DNA from: Bordetella sp. H567
GTDB lineage: Bacteria; Pseudomonadota; Gammaproteobacteria; Burkholderiales; Burkholderiaceae_B
Assembly: GCF_001704295.1 (NCBI RefSeq)
Contig: NZ_CP012334.1
Coordinates: 2,430,084 to 2,494,083, forward strand
Reading direction: 5' to 3'
DNA: 64,000 bases
A program made the position numbers and the translations under genes. Numbering within the stretch: the stretch's first letter is position 1; each line of letters begins with the position of its first letter. Below the pieces are notes generated by a model, which was not told the DNA's origin, did no database searches, and saw nothing but the letters and a program-made list of their open reading frames with translations. Below, piece after piece: positions 19,544-27,739 of the stretch.

Positions 19544-20500
19544 TTGAAAGATATCGAGACCCTGCTGCTGGAGTACGGGCCGCTGCTGGTTTTCCTGAAC
19601 GTGCTGCTGGAGCAGGCCGGCCTGCCCATCCCGGCCTATCCCCTGCTGGTCGTGGCGGGGGCGCTGGCGGCGCATGGCCACCTGTTCTGGCCGCTCACGC
19701 TGGCGGCCGCGGTGCTCGCTTGCCTGATCGCCGATGCGGGGTGGTATGCCGGCGGCAAGCGCTTCGGCAGCGGCCTGCTCAGCACGGTCTGCCGGGTGTC
19801 GATTTCGCGCGATTCCTGCATCCGCCAGACGCAATCCCTGTACTGGCGCACCGGCCCGCGTGTCCTGCTCGTCGCGAAATTCCTGCCTGGGGCCAGCGCG
19901 CTGTCCACCGTGATGTCGGGCTTCGCCGGCCTGCCTTTCCGCACCTTCATGACCTACGATGCCGCGGGTTCGCTGATCTGGGCGGGTTCGGCACTGATCG
20001 TCGGTATCGCCTTCAACGACATGGTCGGACAGGTCCTGGGCGTGCTGGGCGACTATGGTGGCTATGGCCTGCTGACCATCGCGGTCGTATTGGTGGCCTA
20101 CCTGGCCTACCGCTGGGCGCGCCGCAAGCGCACCATCCGGCGTTTTGCCCACGTGCGCCGCGTGACGCTGGACGAGCTGGAGGAAATGCAGGCCCAGGGC
20201 CGCGTGCCCGTGCTCCTGGACGTGCGGGCCAGCAGCGACGATCCCTTGCCCGGGGCCATTCCGGTCGACCCGCATGCCCGCATCGGCGAGGAACCGTATC
20301 AATGGCCGCTGGACGCGCACATCGTCGTGTACTGCGCCTGCCCGGAGGAAATCTCGGCCGCGGTGCTGGCCGATCGCTTGCTGCGCGCGGGCTATCGCAA
20401 TGCCGGCGCGCTGGCCGGCGGGTACAACGCCTGGGTCGCGCGGCAGCGGGCGGCGGATGCCGCCGTGGCACCCGAATCCGTGCGCATGTCCGGCGGCTGA
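19544..20500 (+). CDS. DedA-family membrane protein fused to a rhodanese domain
   Basis: A 318-residue fusion. Residues 1-190 are a DedA (SNARE-associated) domain with the family motifs LEQAGLPIPAYPLL and AKFLPGASALSTVMSGFAG. Residues about 205-305 are a rhodanese-like domain with a candidate active cysteine in VVYCACPEE. The only suitable start is TTG at 19544, with GAAAGG placed well upstream; there is no in-frame ATG at a domain boundary. DedA proteins act as undecaprenyl-phosphate or phospholipid flippases. Fusion to rhodanese occurs in betaproteobacteria, but its purpose is unknown. Six bases separate it from xerD. Confidence 0.88.
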   Translation: MKDIETLLLEYGPLLVFLNVLLEQAGLPIPAYPLLVVAGALAAHGHLFWPLTLAAAVLACLIADAGWYAGGKRFGSGLLSTVCRVSISRDSCIRQTQSLYWRTGPRVLLVAKFLPGASALSTVMSGFAGLPFRTFMTYDAAGSLIWAGSALIVGIAFNDMVGQVLGVLGDYGGYGLLTIAVVLVAYLAYRWARRKRTIRRFAHVRRVTLDELEEMQAQGRVPVLLDVRASSDDPLPGAIPVDPHARIGEEPYQWPLDAHIVVYCACPEEISAAVLADRLLRAGYRNAGALAGGYNAWVARQRAADAAVAPESVRMSGG

Positions 20501-20506
20501 TCCGCG

Positions 20507-21454
20507 ATGCCGAACGCGCCGCGTTCCGCCGCCGCCGAGCCGCCATCGCTGCAAAGCAGGCGCGATATCGATCCCACGGTGGCGGAATTCCTCGATGCGC
20601 TGTGGCTGGAGGACGGCCTGTCCCGCAACACGCTGGGCGCCTACCGCAACGATCTGGCGGCCTTCGACGTCTGGCTGCATGCGCATGAAGGCCGGCGCAT
20701 TTCCGAGGCGCGCGCGGGTGATATCGAAAGCTGGTTCGCGTCCGTCCATGCCGATACGCGGGCGACCACGGCCAACCGGCGACTGTCGGCGCTGCGGCGC
20801 TATTTCCAATGGGCGCTGCGCGAGCGGCGGATCGCCCAGGATCCCTGCCTGTCCGTACGTTCCGCCCGCCAGCCGCTGCGCACTCCCAAGATCCTGTCCG
20901 AGGCGCAGGTGGAAGCCCTGCTGCGCGCACCGCGCGTGGAAACCGAATTGGGCCTGCGCGACAAGGCCATGCTGGAAACCCTGTATGCCACCGGCCTGCG
21001 CGTATCCGAACTGGTCGGGCTGGCCGCGCTGGACGTCAATCTGAACGAAGGCGTCGTTCGGGTGGTAGGCGGCAAGGGCGGCAAGGATCGCCTGGTGCCG
21101 CTGGGCGCGGAGGCGGCGCACTGGGTGGATCGCTACGTCCGGCACGCGCGGCCGCTGCTGCTGGCCGGACGCCTCTGCGACGCCATGTTCGTCACGGTGC
21201 GTGGCGACGCCATGCACCGCCAGACCTTCTGGCTGATGGTGGGGCGCTACGCGCGCGAAGCCGACATCCGCGCCCCGATTTCCCCGCACGTCCTGCGCCA
21301 CGCTTTCGCCACGCACCTGGTGAATCACGGCGCGGACCTGCGCGTGGTGCAGATGCTCCTGGGCCATGCGGATATCTCGACCACGCAAATCTATACGCAC
21401 GTCGCCCGTGAACGCCTGAAGGCGCTGCACGCGCAGCACCACCCGCGCGGCTGA
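20507..21454 (+). CDS. xerD: Site-specific tyrosine recombinase XerD
   Basis: A 315-residue tyrosine recombinase. The N-terminal SAM-like domain covers about residues 22-110 and the catalytic domain about 128-305. The full catalytic set is present: R165, a lysine in GGKGGKDR, H261 and R264 in HVLRHAF, H287 in LLGHADI, and the nucleophile Y296. Length and sequence fit XerD, which with XerC resolves chromosome dimers at dif. The N-terminal 20 residues are an extra tail. No dif-like site was seen, and nothing suggests a mobile-element integrase. Confidence 0.93.
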   Translation: MPNAPRSAAAEPPSLQSRRDIDPTVAEFLDALWLEDGLSRNTLGAYRNDLAAFDVWLHAHEGRRISEARAGDIESWFASVHADTRATTANRRLSALRRYFQWALRERRIAQDPCLSVRSARQPLRTPKILSEAQVEALLRAPRVETELGLRDKAMLETLYATGLRVSELVGLAALDVNLNEGVVRVVGGKGGKDRLVPLGAEAAHWVDRYVRHARPLLLAGRLCDAMFVTVRGDAMHRQTFWLMVGRYAREADIRAPISPHVLRHAFATHLVNHGADLRVVQMLLGHADISTTQIYTHVARERLKALHAQHHPRG

Positions 21455-21479
21455 GCAGGCGCGGCTCAACAGGCGCGGG

Positions 21480-22157
21480 TCAGCGCGTCTTGCGGAAGGT
21501 CAGGTTGATGCGGCTGGCCCCGGTGGCGGGATGGATGCCGTCGGCCAGCGGCGCAATCCCGTGAAAGGCCAGGCGCGACGGGCCGCCCCAGACCGCGACG
21601 TCGCCGTGCACCAGGGGAAAGCGGCGCGGCCGGTCGGCGCGCTGCAGGCCGCCGAACAGGAAAGTGGCCGGCAGTCCCAGCGATACCGACACGATGGGCG
21701 CGTGCAGGTCGAGTTCGTCGCGGTCCTGGTGCAGCGTCAACCGGGCGCCCGGACGGTACAGGTTGATCAGGCAAGCCTCCGGGGCAAAATCCGCATATCC
21801 CGCGCGTGCGGCGGCATCGCGCGCCAGCGCCGCCAGCAGCTCCGGCATGGCAGGCCAGGGCTGGTCGCTGAGGGGGTCGCGCGGCCCGTAGCGGTAGCCG
21901 CGCCGGTCCGATATCCAGCCTTGGGCGCCGCAGTTGGTCATCGCGACGGACATCCGCTGGCCGCCGGGGGTAAGCAGGTGGCGAAAGGGGGCCGCGGCGG
22001 CGATCGCCTTGACGGCCGCCAGGAGTGCAGGCGCCTGGCCACATGCGTAGCGGCGCAGCAGCACGGCCCCCGGCGCGATGGGTTCGTCCCAGGGCGCTTC
22101 TTCATCCGGGCTGCCGAACAGGTTGCCCGAGGAGGGCGGGGAAATGGGCGCTGGCAT
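21480..22157 (-). CDS. alkB: Alpha-ketoglutarate-dependent DNA repair dioxygenase AlkB
   Basis: A 225-residue Fe(II)/2-oxoglutarate dioxygenase. The iron triad is H143 and D145 (LHQDRDE) and H199 (LAFHGI); R216 and R222 near the end (SRINLTFRKTR) bind 2-oxoglutarate and substrate. INLYRPGARL is also an AlkB hallmark. It removes methyl groups such as 1-methyladenine and 3-methylcytosine from DNA or RNA. Convergent with xerD. No ada or alkA gene is close by. Confidence 0.95.
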   Translation of the reverse strand: MPAPISPPSSGNLFGSPDEEAPWDEPIAPGAVLLRRYACGQAPALLAAVKAIAAAAPFRHLLTPGGQRMSVAMTNCGAQGWISDRRGYRYGPRDPLSDQPWPAMPELLAALARDAAARAGYADFAPEACLINLYRPGARLTLHQDRDELDLHAPIVSVSLGLPATFLFGGLQRADRPRRFPLVHGDVAVWGGPSRLAFHGIAPLADGIHPATGASRINLTFRKTR

Positions 22158-22317
22158 GCGTGCATTGTAGGGCCGGCGCGGCGCCGGGAAGGCCGCCGGA
22201 CGGGGCGGCCGGAGCGCCAGCTGGCGCTATTGGCGGGGAAATTGGCCGGTGCCAGCGGGTGCCGAAGCGGCCCGCGCTAGTAGAATAGGCCTCGAACTTT
22301 CTTGCAGGCGGAGCATC

Positions 22318-22980
22318 ATGGAAGACACTTTCAACTTTCCCCGGCGGCTCACCGACGGCTACCAGGATTTCCTCGCGGGACGCTTTCCGGCCGAGCGCAA
22401 CCGGTATCGGCAGCTCGCGGAAGGGCAAAACCCGGAAATCATGGTCATCGGCTGTTGCGATTCCCGCGTGGCGCCGGAACTGATCTTCGATGCCGGGCCT
22501 GGCGAGATGTTCGTGCTGCGCAATGTGGCCAACCTGGTGCCGCCCTACGAGCCGGATTCGCACTATCACGGCACCAGTTCGGCCATTGAGTTCGCCGTGA
22601 ACGGATTGAACGTCAAGCACATCGTCGTCATGGGCCATGCCTCCTGCGGCGGTATCCGGTCGTATTACGACGATGCCGAGCCGCTGGCCAAGGGCGACTT
22701 CATCGGCAAGTGGATGTCGCAGATCGAGGCCACCGCGCGCAAGGTCGACCTGACCGGCGAACGCCAGACCGACCTGCGCCGGCTCGAACTGCGGGTCGTC
22801 GAGCACAGCTTGAAGAACCTGATGACCTTCCCGTATATACGCCAGCGCGTGGAGCGCGGCGAATTGCAGCTGCACGGCGCGTATTTCGGCGTGGCCACGG
22901 GCCTGCTGTTCATCCGCAATCCGCAGTCAGGGGAATTCATGCCGTTCGGCGAAGGCCCCGGCGACGACGGCGCTGCCTAG
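22318..22980 (+). CDS. Beta-class carbonic anhydrase
   Basis: A 220-residue zinc enzyme interconverting CO2 and bicarbonate in the cytoplasm. Zinc ligands are C47 (in CCDSR), H107 and C110 (in MGHASCGG), with the D48-R50 dyad that gates the active site. Start ATG 22318 follows GGCGGAGC. A TAGAAT hexamer at 22281-22286 could be its -10. It precedes an orphan MetQ-like receptor gene by 11 bases, so the two may be co-transcribed although they have no obvious common role. Confidence 0.94.
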   Translation: MEDTFNFPRRLTDGYQDFLAGRFPAERNRYRQLAEGQNPEIMVIGCCDSRVAPELIFDAGPGEMFVLRNVANLVPPYEPDSHYHGTSSAIEFAVNGLNVKHIVVMGHASCGGIRSYYDDAEPLAKGDFIGKWMSQIEATARKVDLTGERQTDLRRLELRVVEHSLKNLMTFPYIRQRVERGELQLHGAYFGVATGLLFIRNPQSGEFMPFGEGPGDDGAA

Positions 22981-22991
22981 GCGCCGCAGCG

Positions 22992-23831
22992 ATGCCCGCG
23001 CCGTCCAACCTGCCGCGCCGCCGTGCGCTGCGCGCCCTCGGGGCCGCGGCGGTCGGCCTGTGCGCGGCCCCTGTCGGCAGGATATGGGCGCAGCCCGCGC
23101 CGCTGCGCATCGGCGTCATCGCCAGCGTGGCCAACGAAGCCACGGAAATCGCCATCGCCCAGGCGCGCGACGAGGGCGTCAACGCAAGGCTGGTGGAATT
23201 CGCCGATTGGGTGATGCCCAACGTCGCCGTCGCGGATGGCTCCATCGAGGCCAATTTCTTCCAGCACGAGCCCTTCCTGGACCTGTTCAACCGCAGCCGT
23301 GGCGTCAACCTGCAGCCCATCGCCTATGGTTATTCGACGACGATGGGCCTGTTTTCCAAGAAGGTGAAACGCGGCGAAGCGCTGCCGCGCGGCGCGTCCA
23401 TCGGCATTCCTTCCGACCCCGTCAATACGGGGCGGGCGCTGCTGCTGTTGCAGTCCATGGGCCTGATCCGCCTGAAGGCCGGGGCGGCCGAGCGCGCCAC
23501 GCTGCTGGACGTGGAAAGCAACCCGCTGCACCTGAAGTTCGTGGCCATCGAAGGCGCGCAGGCGGCGCGCGCTTTCGACGATGTGACCGCATCGGCCACC
23601 TACACGACGTTCGCCAAGCATGGCGGGCTGGACGAAAGCGATGGCCTGGCCTTCGACAACCACGATCCGGAGAATGTGCGGCGCTACGCCATACGCTGGG
23701 TCGCGCTGCCCGAACATGCAGAGGATCAGCGCCTGCTGAAGTTCATCGCGGTGTACCAGCGCTCGCCGGAGGTCAAGGCCACGCTGCGCCGCCTATACGG
23801 AAACCTGATCGAGTTCCCCTGGGCTGGATAG
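22992..23831 (+). CDS. MetQ/NLPA-family substrate-binding protein (orphan)
   Basis: A 279-residue periplasmic receptor of the NLPA (methionine-binding) family: LRIGVIASVANEATE, then NFFQHEPFLDLFN, and IPSDPVNTGRALLLL are all typical. The export signal begins PRRRALRALG, with adjacent arginines suggestive of the Tat route. The lone cysteine in VGLCAA does not fit a good lipobox, so it may be soluble rather than a lipoprotein. MetN and MetI genes are absent nearby. D-methionine, L-methionine or another ligand cannot be distinguished. Confidence 0.88.
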   Translation: MPAPSNLPRRRALRALGAAAVGLCAAPVGRIWAQPAPLRIGVIASVANEATEIAIAQARDEGVNARLVEFADWVMPNVAVADGSIEANFFQHEPFLDLFNRSRGVNLQPIAYGYSTTMGLFSKKVKRGEALPRGASIGIPSDPVNTGRALLLLQSMGLIRLKAGAAERATLLDVESNPLHLKFVAIEGAQAARAFDDVTASATYTTFAKHGGLDESDGLAFDNHDPENVRRYAIRWVALPEHAEDQRLLKFIAVYQRSPEVKATLRRLYGNLIEFPWAG

Positions 23832-23833
23832 GA

Positions 23834-23860
23834 CCACCCCCGAAGCGCTGCGCGCGTCCC
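23834..23860. repeat. Partial copy of the dispersed GC-rich repeat
   Basis: The segment ACCCCCGAAGCGCTGCGCGC matches the left part of the elements at 27517-27609 and, in reverse, 7771-7925. The Cs and Gs of the larger palindrome are missing here. It lies between converging genes (MetQ-like and AI-2E-family), a typical location for such elements. Confidence 0.65.
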
Positions 23861-23893
23861 GGGTCGAGCGGCATCGGCTTGGTGCGTCGGGGA

Positions 23894-24955
23894 TCAGTCT
23901 TCCGCGGGCGCTTCGCCTTCCAGCGCGAACAGGTCCCATACCGCGGTGAACAGCGCGGCGATCAGCGGGCCGATGACGAAGCCGTTCAGCCCGAACAGCG
24001 CCATGCCGCCCAGCGTCGAAATCAGGATGACCCAGTCGGGCAGCTTGGTATCCTTGCCGACCAGGATGGGGCGCATGATGTTGTCCACCGTGCCGATCAC
24101 CAGCACGCAGAAGGCGATCAATCCCACGCCTTGCCACAGGGCGCCCGTGACCAGGAAATACACCGCCACCGGCACCCAGATCAGCGCCGCGCCCACCGCC
24201 GGCAGCAGCGACAGAAAGGCCATCAGCACGCCCCACAGCAGGGAGCCCTGGATGCCCAGCACCCAGAAAGCCAGGCCGCCCAGCAGGCCCTGCGTGGCCG
24301 CCACCGCCACATTGCCCTTGATGGTGGCGCGGATCACCGTGGTGAACTTGCGCGTCAGGTGCTGCTTGTAGGCTTCGCTGAGCGGGATCGCGCGGCTGAT
24401 GCTGCGCGACAGCGATGAGCCGTCGCGCAGCAGGAAGAACAGCAGGTACAGCATGACGCCGAAGCTGATGACGAACTGGAAGGTATCCTGGCCGATGCTG
24501 AACGCTTGAGTGGCCAGGAATTGGCTGGCCTGCACCGCGGCGGTGCTGAGCTTCTGCTGCACGCTGCGTATGTCGGACACGTCGAAGCGGTCCAGCATGG
24601 CATGCACCGAAGGGGGCAGGGCGTTCACCACACGTTCGAAGTACAGGCCGAAGTTCAGGTTGCCCGACTTCATCTGCTGGTAGAGTGCCGTACCTTCCTG
24701 GACCAGCGAGCCGGTGATCAGGATCATGGGCAGGATGGCGATCAGCACGCACAGCAACAGGGTGATCAGCGCGGCCAGGTTGCGCCGCTTGCCCAGGCGC
24801 GCCAGCACCCGGCGGTGCAGGGGGGAAAATATGATCGCCAGGATGGTGCCCCAGAACACGGCGCCGTAGAATGGCCACAGGATCCAGCCGAAGGCTATCG
24901 ATACGACGATCAGCAGACACAGGAAGGTCCGGTAGTGCAGATTGGAATTGCTCAT
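23894..24955 (-). CDS. AI-2E family (PerM/YhhT-type) membrane transporter
   Basis: A 353-residue protein with about eight hydrophobic helices grouped as in the AI-2E transporter family: two N-terminal pairs, a long amphipathic middle (residues 110-190), and a C-terminal block with LSLLPAVGAALIWVPVA and the conserved DNIMRPILVG. Members include TqsA, cation/proton antiporters and PerM; the substrate cannot be predicted from sequence. Start ATG 24955 gives the usual family length. It is divergent from the Fur-like gene at 25066. Confidence 0.9.
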   Translation of the reverse strand: MSNSNLHYRTFLCLLIVVSIAFGWILWPFYGAVFWGTILAIIFSPLHRRVLARLGKRRNLAALITLLLCVLIAILPMILITGSLVQEGTALYQQMKSGNLNFGLYFERVVNALPPSVHAMLDRFDVSDIRSVQQKLSTAAVQASQFLATQAFSIGQDTFQFVISFGVMLYLLFFLLRDGSSLSRSISRAIPLSEAYKQHLTRKFTTVIRATIKGNVAVAATQGLLGGLAFWVLGIQGSLLWGVLMAFLSLLPAVGAALIWVPVAVYFLVTGALWQGVGLIAFCVLVIGTVDNIMRPILVGKDTKLPDWVILISTLGGMALFGLNGFVIGPLIAALFTAVWDLFALEGEAPAED

Positions 24956-25065
24956 TATTTGGGGGTTCCCGCGATAGCGCGCCCGACCCGCTCGGCCGGG
25001 CGCCATGCGCATGATGCCATTGTCGCCGGGCCGTATGCGGCATTTATGTCAGGTGGAGGACAGAC

Positions 25066-25470
25066 ATGACGGATTCCGTCGATCTTAAGGGTATCGGGCT
25101 CAAAGTCACATTTCCGCGCTTGAAGATACTGGATCTCTTTCGCAACAGCGAACAACGACACCTCAGCGCGGAAGACGTATACCGGCATTTGATGAACGAA
25201 GGCGTTGAAATGGGCCTGGCCACGGTCTATCGCGTCCTGACGCAGTTCGAACAGGCAGGCCTGCTCAAACGCAGTCAGCTCGGCGGCAACAAGGCGGTTT
25301 TCGAGCTGAACGACGGCGAGCGCCATCATGGCCACTTGGTCAGCACGTCCACCGGGATCGTCGAAGAGTTCGTCGATCCCGAAATCGAGCGACGGCTGCG
25401 GCAGATCGCCGACGATATGGGCTACAGCCTGACGGAATTCACGATCACGATATTCGCCACCCCGAAATAA
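25066..25470 (+). CDS. Fur-family regulator lacking all cysteines
   Basis: A 134-residue Fur paralogue. The N-terminal DNA-binding domain is well conserved ([44 protein letters not shown]). In the dimerisation domain the canonical HHDHLIC becomes HHGHLVS at residues 87-93: the aspartate is glycine, and both CxxC positions (93 and 96) are serine and threonine. The protein has no cysteine at all and ends early (FATPK) without the usual C-terminal cysteine tail. H33, H87, H88 and H90 remain. A strong GGTGGAGGA precedes the start. It may sense a metal by other ligands, or not sense one. Confidence 0.9.
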   Translation: MTDSVDLKGIGLKVTFPRLKILDLFRNSEQRHLSAEDVYRHLMNEGVEMGLATVYRVLTQFEQAGLLKRSQLGGNKAVFELNDGERHHGHLVSTSTGIVEEFVDPEIERRLRQIADDMGYSLTEFTITIFATPK

Positions 25471-25506
25471 GCCCTGCCGGCGCCCAAGGCGCCATGACGC
25501 GGCAAT

Positions 25507-26400
25507 TCAACGGCAGGCGGTGGCCGCTTCGAAGAAACGCGCGAGCAGGGGCGTATCGTTGTCCTGGCGATGGGCCAGCAGGATCTGGCTGCCCGCGTCG
25601 GGCGTGTCCAGGGGGCGGTAGACCACGCCAGGGATGCCCGTCTTGGCATAGGTTTCCGGCAGGATGGAAACGCCCATGCCGGCCGCCACCAGGCCCACGA
25701 TCGTGGCGCCTTCCCGGGCTTCCTGGCCGATCTGCAGCGCGAAGCCGGCACGGCTGGCCAGCACGCTGACATGCTCGAACAAGCCGCAACCCAGCCCACG
25801 CGGAAACAGAATGAACGATTCACCGGCCAGCGCGGCCATGGGCAGGGGCGTGTCCGTGCACGCCAGCGGGTGTTCCGCGGGCAGGGCGGCCATCAGGCGG
25901 TCGCTCCATAGCGTGAGCACACGGATATTCGGCGGCGGGCAGAACAGGATGGAGGGCCGCAGGAAGCCCACGTCGATGCCGCGGTCGGCCAGGGCCTGCA
26001 ATTGCTGTCCGGTGGACATATGCAGCAGATCGGCCTTTGCGGAGGGGTGCCGGGTGCGGAAGTCCTGCACGATGCGCGGGAAGGCTTCGAACATCGGCAC
26101 GGACGCGGTGAAGGCAATGCGGATCTCGCCGGCCTCGCCCTGCAATGCCTGGCGCACGACATCGCCGGCGCGCTCCAGGTGTTGCAGGGCGCGCCGCGCC
26201 TGGTCCAGGAATAGCGCGCCCGCCTCGGTCAGTTCCACACGCCGCTTGGTACGGTGCAGCAGCGTGGCGCCCAATTCATCCTCCAGGGATTTCACCTGCA
26301 TGCTCAAGGGCGGCTGGCTGACATGCAGGCGGCGGGCCGCCGCGCTGAAGCTCAGTTCCTCGGCCACCGCAACGAAATAGCGAAGTTGGCGGAAATCCAT
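25507..26400 (-). CDS. LysR-family transcriptional regulator
   Basis: A 297-residue LysR protein. The start at 26400 (MDFRQLRYF) is the standard family beginning, although the frame stays open upstream. The helix-turn-helix spans residues 15-45 (ELSFSAAARRLHVSQPPLSM), followed by the effector-binding domain (FLRPSILF, SFILFPRG). It is divergent from the Bug receptor gene at 26519 and from the RraA-like gene behind it, and is the likely regulator of that unit in response to an aromatic or organic acid. Confidence 0.92.
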   Translation of the reverse strand: MDFRQLRYFVAVAEELSFSAAARRLHVSQPPLSMQVKSLEDELGATLLHRTKRRVELTEAGALFLDQARRALQHLERAGDVVRQALQGEAGEIRIAFTASVPMFEAFPRIVQDFRTRHPSAKADLLHMSTGQQLQALADRGIDVGFLRPSILFCPPPNIRVLTLWSDRLMAALPAEHPLACTDTPLPMAALAGESFILFPRGLGCGLFEHVSVLASRAGFALQIGQEAREGATIVGLVAAGMGVSILPETYAKTGIPGVVYRPLDTPDAGSQILLAHRQDNDTPLLARFFEAATACR

Positions 26401-26518
26401 GGTTATTTGGAAAAGGTATAAATCCTGAATGGAAAAAGTATTGGACGCTATGAATAAGGGTAAACCATTATAGCGATCGAAACAGACGGTATTTTTTTGA
26501 AATTCCCAGGAGACTCGA
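26401..26518. promoter_or_regulatory. Divergent promoter region between LysR and Bug genes
   Basis: A 118-base region that is much more AT-rich than its surroundings. It holds several TATA-like stretches (GGTATAAATCC near 26416, ATTATAG near 26469) and TTGGAC near 26441 reading toward the Bug gene. I cannot place exact promoters. LysR control from this interval is expected from the gene arrangement. AGGAG at 26508-26512 is the ribosome binding site of the Bug gene. Confidence 0.5.
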
Positions 26519-27511
26519 ATGCGAGCCAATAGCGCGTTGTCCAAACTCTTTCGCGGCTTGGGGCTGGCCACGACCGTGGCCTTTGCCGCCCTCCCCGCGA
26601 TGAGCCGCGCAGCCGACTTCCCGTCCAAGCCGATCAAGATCGTCGTGCCCTACGCCCCGGGCGGCGCCGTGGATATCGTCACCCGCCTGGTCGCGCAGAA
26701 GATGGGCGAGACGCTCAAGCAGAGCATTATCATCGACAACCGTCCCGGCGGCGCGACCAATATCGGGATGGACATCGTGGCCCGCGCGCCCGGCGACGGG
26801 TATACGCTGCTGACCGCCTCCAATTCCCTGGCCAGCAATGCCGCGCTTTTCACGAACCTGAATTTCGATCCCGCCAAGGACCTGATCCCGGTGGGCGCGA
26901 TCGGCTATGCGCCGCTGGTCGTCGTCGTGCCGTCGTCCTCGCCGTTCAAGACGCTGCAGGACATGATCGCCTACGGCAAGGCCAATCCGGACAAGCTGAC
27001 CTACGCCTCCGCCGGCAACGGCAGCTCCGGCCACCTGGCCAGCGAATTGTTGAAGGGCGAGGGCAAGTTCGATGCGCTGCACGTGCCCTACAAGGGCGGC
27101 GCGCCGGCCATCACCGACATGCTGGGCGGCCGCATCAGCTTCATGTCGATCAACCCGGTCGAGGCGATTCCGCACATCAAGGCGGGCAAGATGACCACGC
27201 TGGCCGTGCTGGACAGCAAGCCGTCCGCGCTGCTGCCGGGCGTGCCCAGGGTTGCCTCGCTGGGCCTGCCCAACGCGGCGGCCTCCGTATGGTGGGGCCT
27301 GTGCGCGCCCAAGGGCACGCCGGCCGACGTCGTCGCCAAGCTGAACGAAGCCCTGAACAAGGCGCTGGCCGACAACGACGTGCAGACGCGGCTGTCCGAA
27401 CTGGGCGCCGTCACCACGCCCGGCAGCGCGGCGGATTTCGGCAAGTTCGTGCAGGAAGAAACAGTCAAGTGGTCGCGTGTGATCAAGGCGGCCAATATCA
27501 AGGCTGATTAG
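26519..27511 (+). CDS. Bug/TctC-family periplasmic solute receptor
   Basis: A 330-residue receptor with a signal peptide of about 31 residues (core ATTVAFAALPAMS, cleavage near SRAA). Family motifs are VVPYAPGGAVDI, DNRPGGATN, GDGYTLL, PYKGGAPAI and LLPGVPRVA. It is the first gene right of the LysR regulator and is followed, after a repeat-bearing gap of 228 bases, by the RraA-like gene. It should capture an organic acid in the periplasm; which one is unknown. No TctA/TctB genes are in the window. Confidence 0.92.
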   Translation: MRANSALSKLFRGLGLATTVAFAALPAMSRAADFPSKPIKIVVPYAPGGAVDIVTRLVAQKMGETLKQSIIIDNRPGGATNIGMDIVARAPGDGYTLLTASNSLASNAALFTNLNFDPAKDLIPVGAIGYAPLVVVVPSSSPFKTLQDMIAYGKANPDKLTYASAGNGSSGHLASELLKGEGKFDALHVPYKGGAPAITDMLGGRISFMSINPVEAIPHIKAGKMTTLAVLDSKPSALLPGVPRVASLGLPNAAASVWWGLCAPKGTPADVVAKLNEALNKALADNDVQTRLSELGAVTTPGSAADFGKFVQEETVKWSRVIKAANIKAD

Positions 27512-27516
27512 GGGGG

Positions 27517-27670
27517 CCCACCCCCCGAAGCGCTGCGCGCTTCCCCCCTCAAGGGGGGCGACGCTGGCGGACCGGCGGAGCCGGATCCGCGGCGTCCCCG
27601 ACCGAGTGGCACCCGTTTCATGCGGCGGGTGGTGTGAGGAAGGCCACCCTGGCGGAGCCGGATCCGCGGC
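27517..27670. repeat. Dispersed GC-rich palindromic repeat with an internal direct repeat
   Basis: Bases 27517-27609 are an inverted copy of the element at 7771-7925, containing GAAGCGCTGCGCGCTTC, a CCCCCCTCAAGGGGGG palindrome and CCGGCGGAGCCGGATCCG. A 20-base piece of it (27574-27593, GGCGGAGCCGGATCCGCGGC) is repeated exactly at 27651-27670. The element lies between the Bug gene and the RraA-like gene. It resembles REP/BIME-type elements in form; a role in mRNA processing is inference. Confidence 0.8.
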
Positions 27671-27739
27671 TCCTGGGCGGCATCTGCTTCTTGCGGTGCA
27701 TGGTGCGCGGGCGATTGATCTTTATGGAGGACGACTGAC

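Noticed and set aside
20507-21454. Integrase of a mobile element
   Set aside because: Length, catalytic spacing and context match the housekeeping XerD; no attachment-site repeats or phage genes are nearby.
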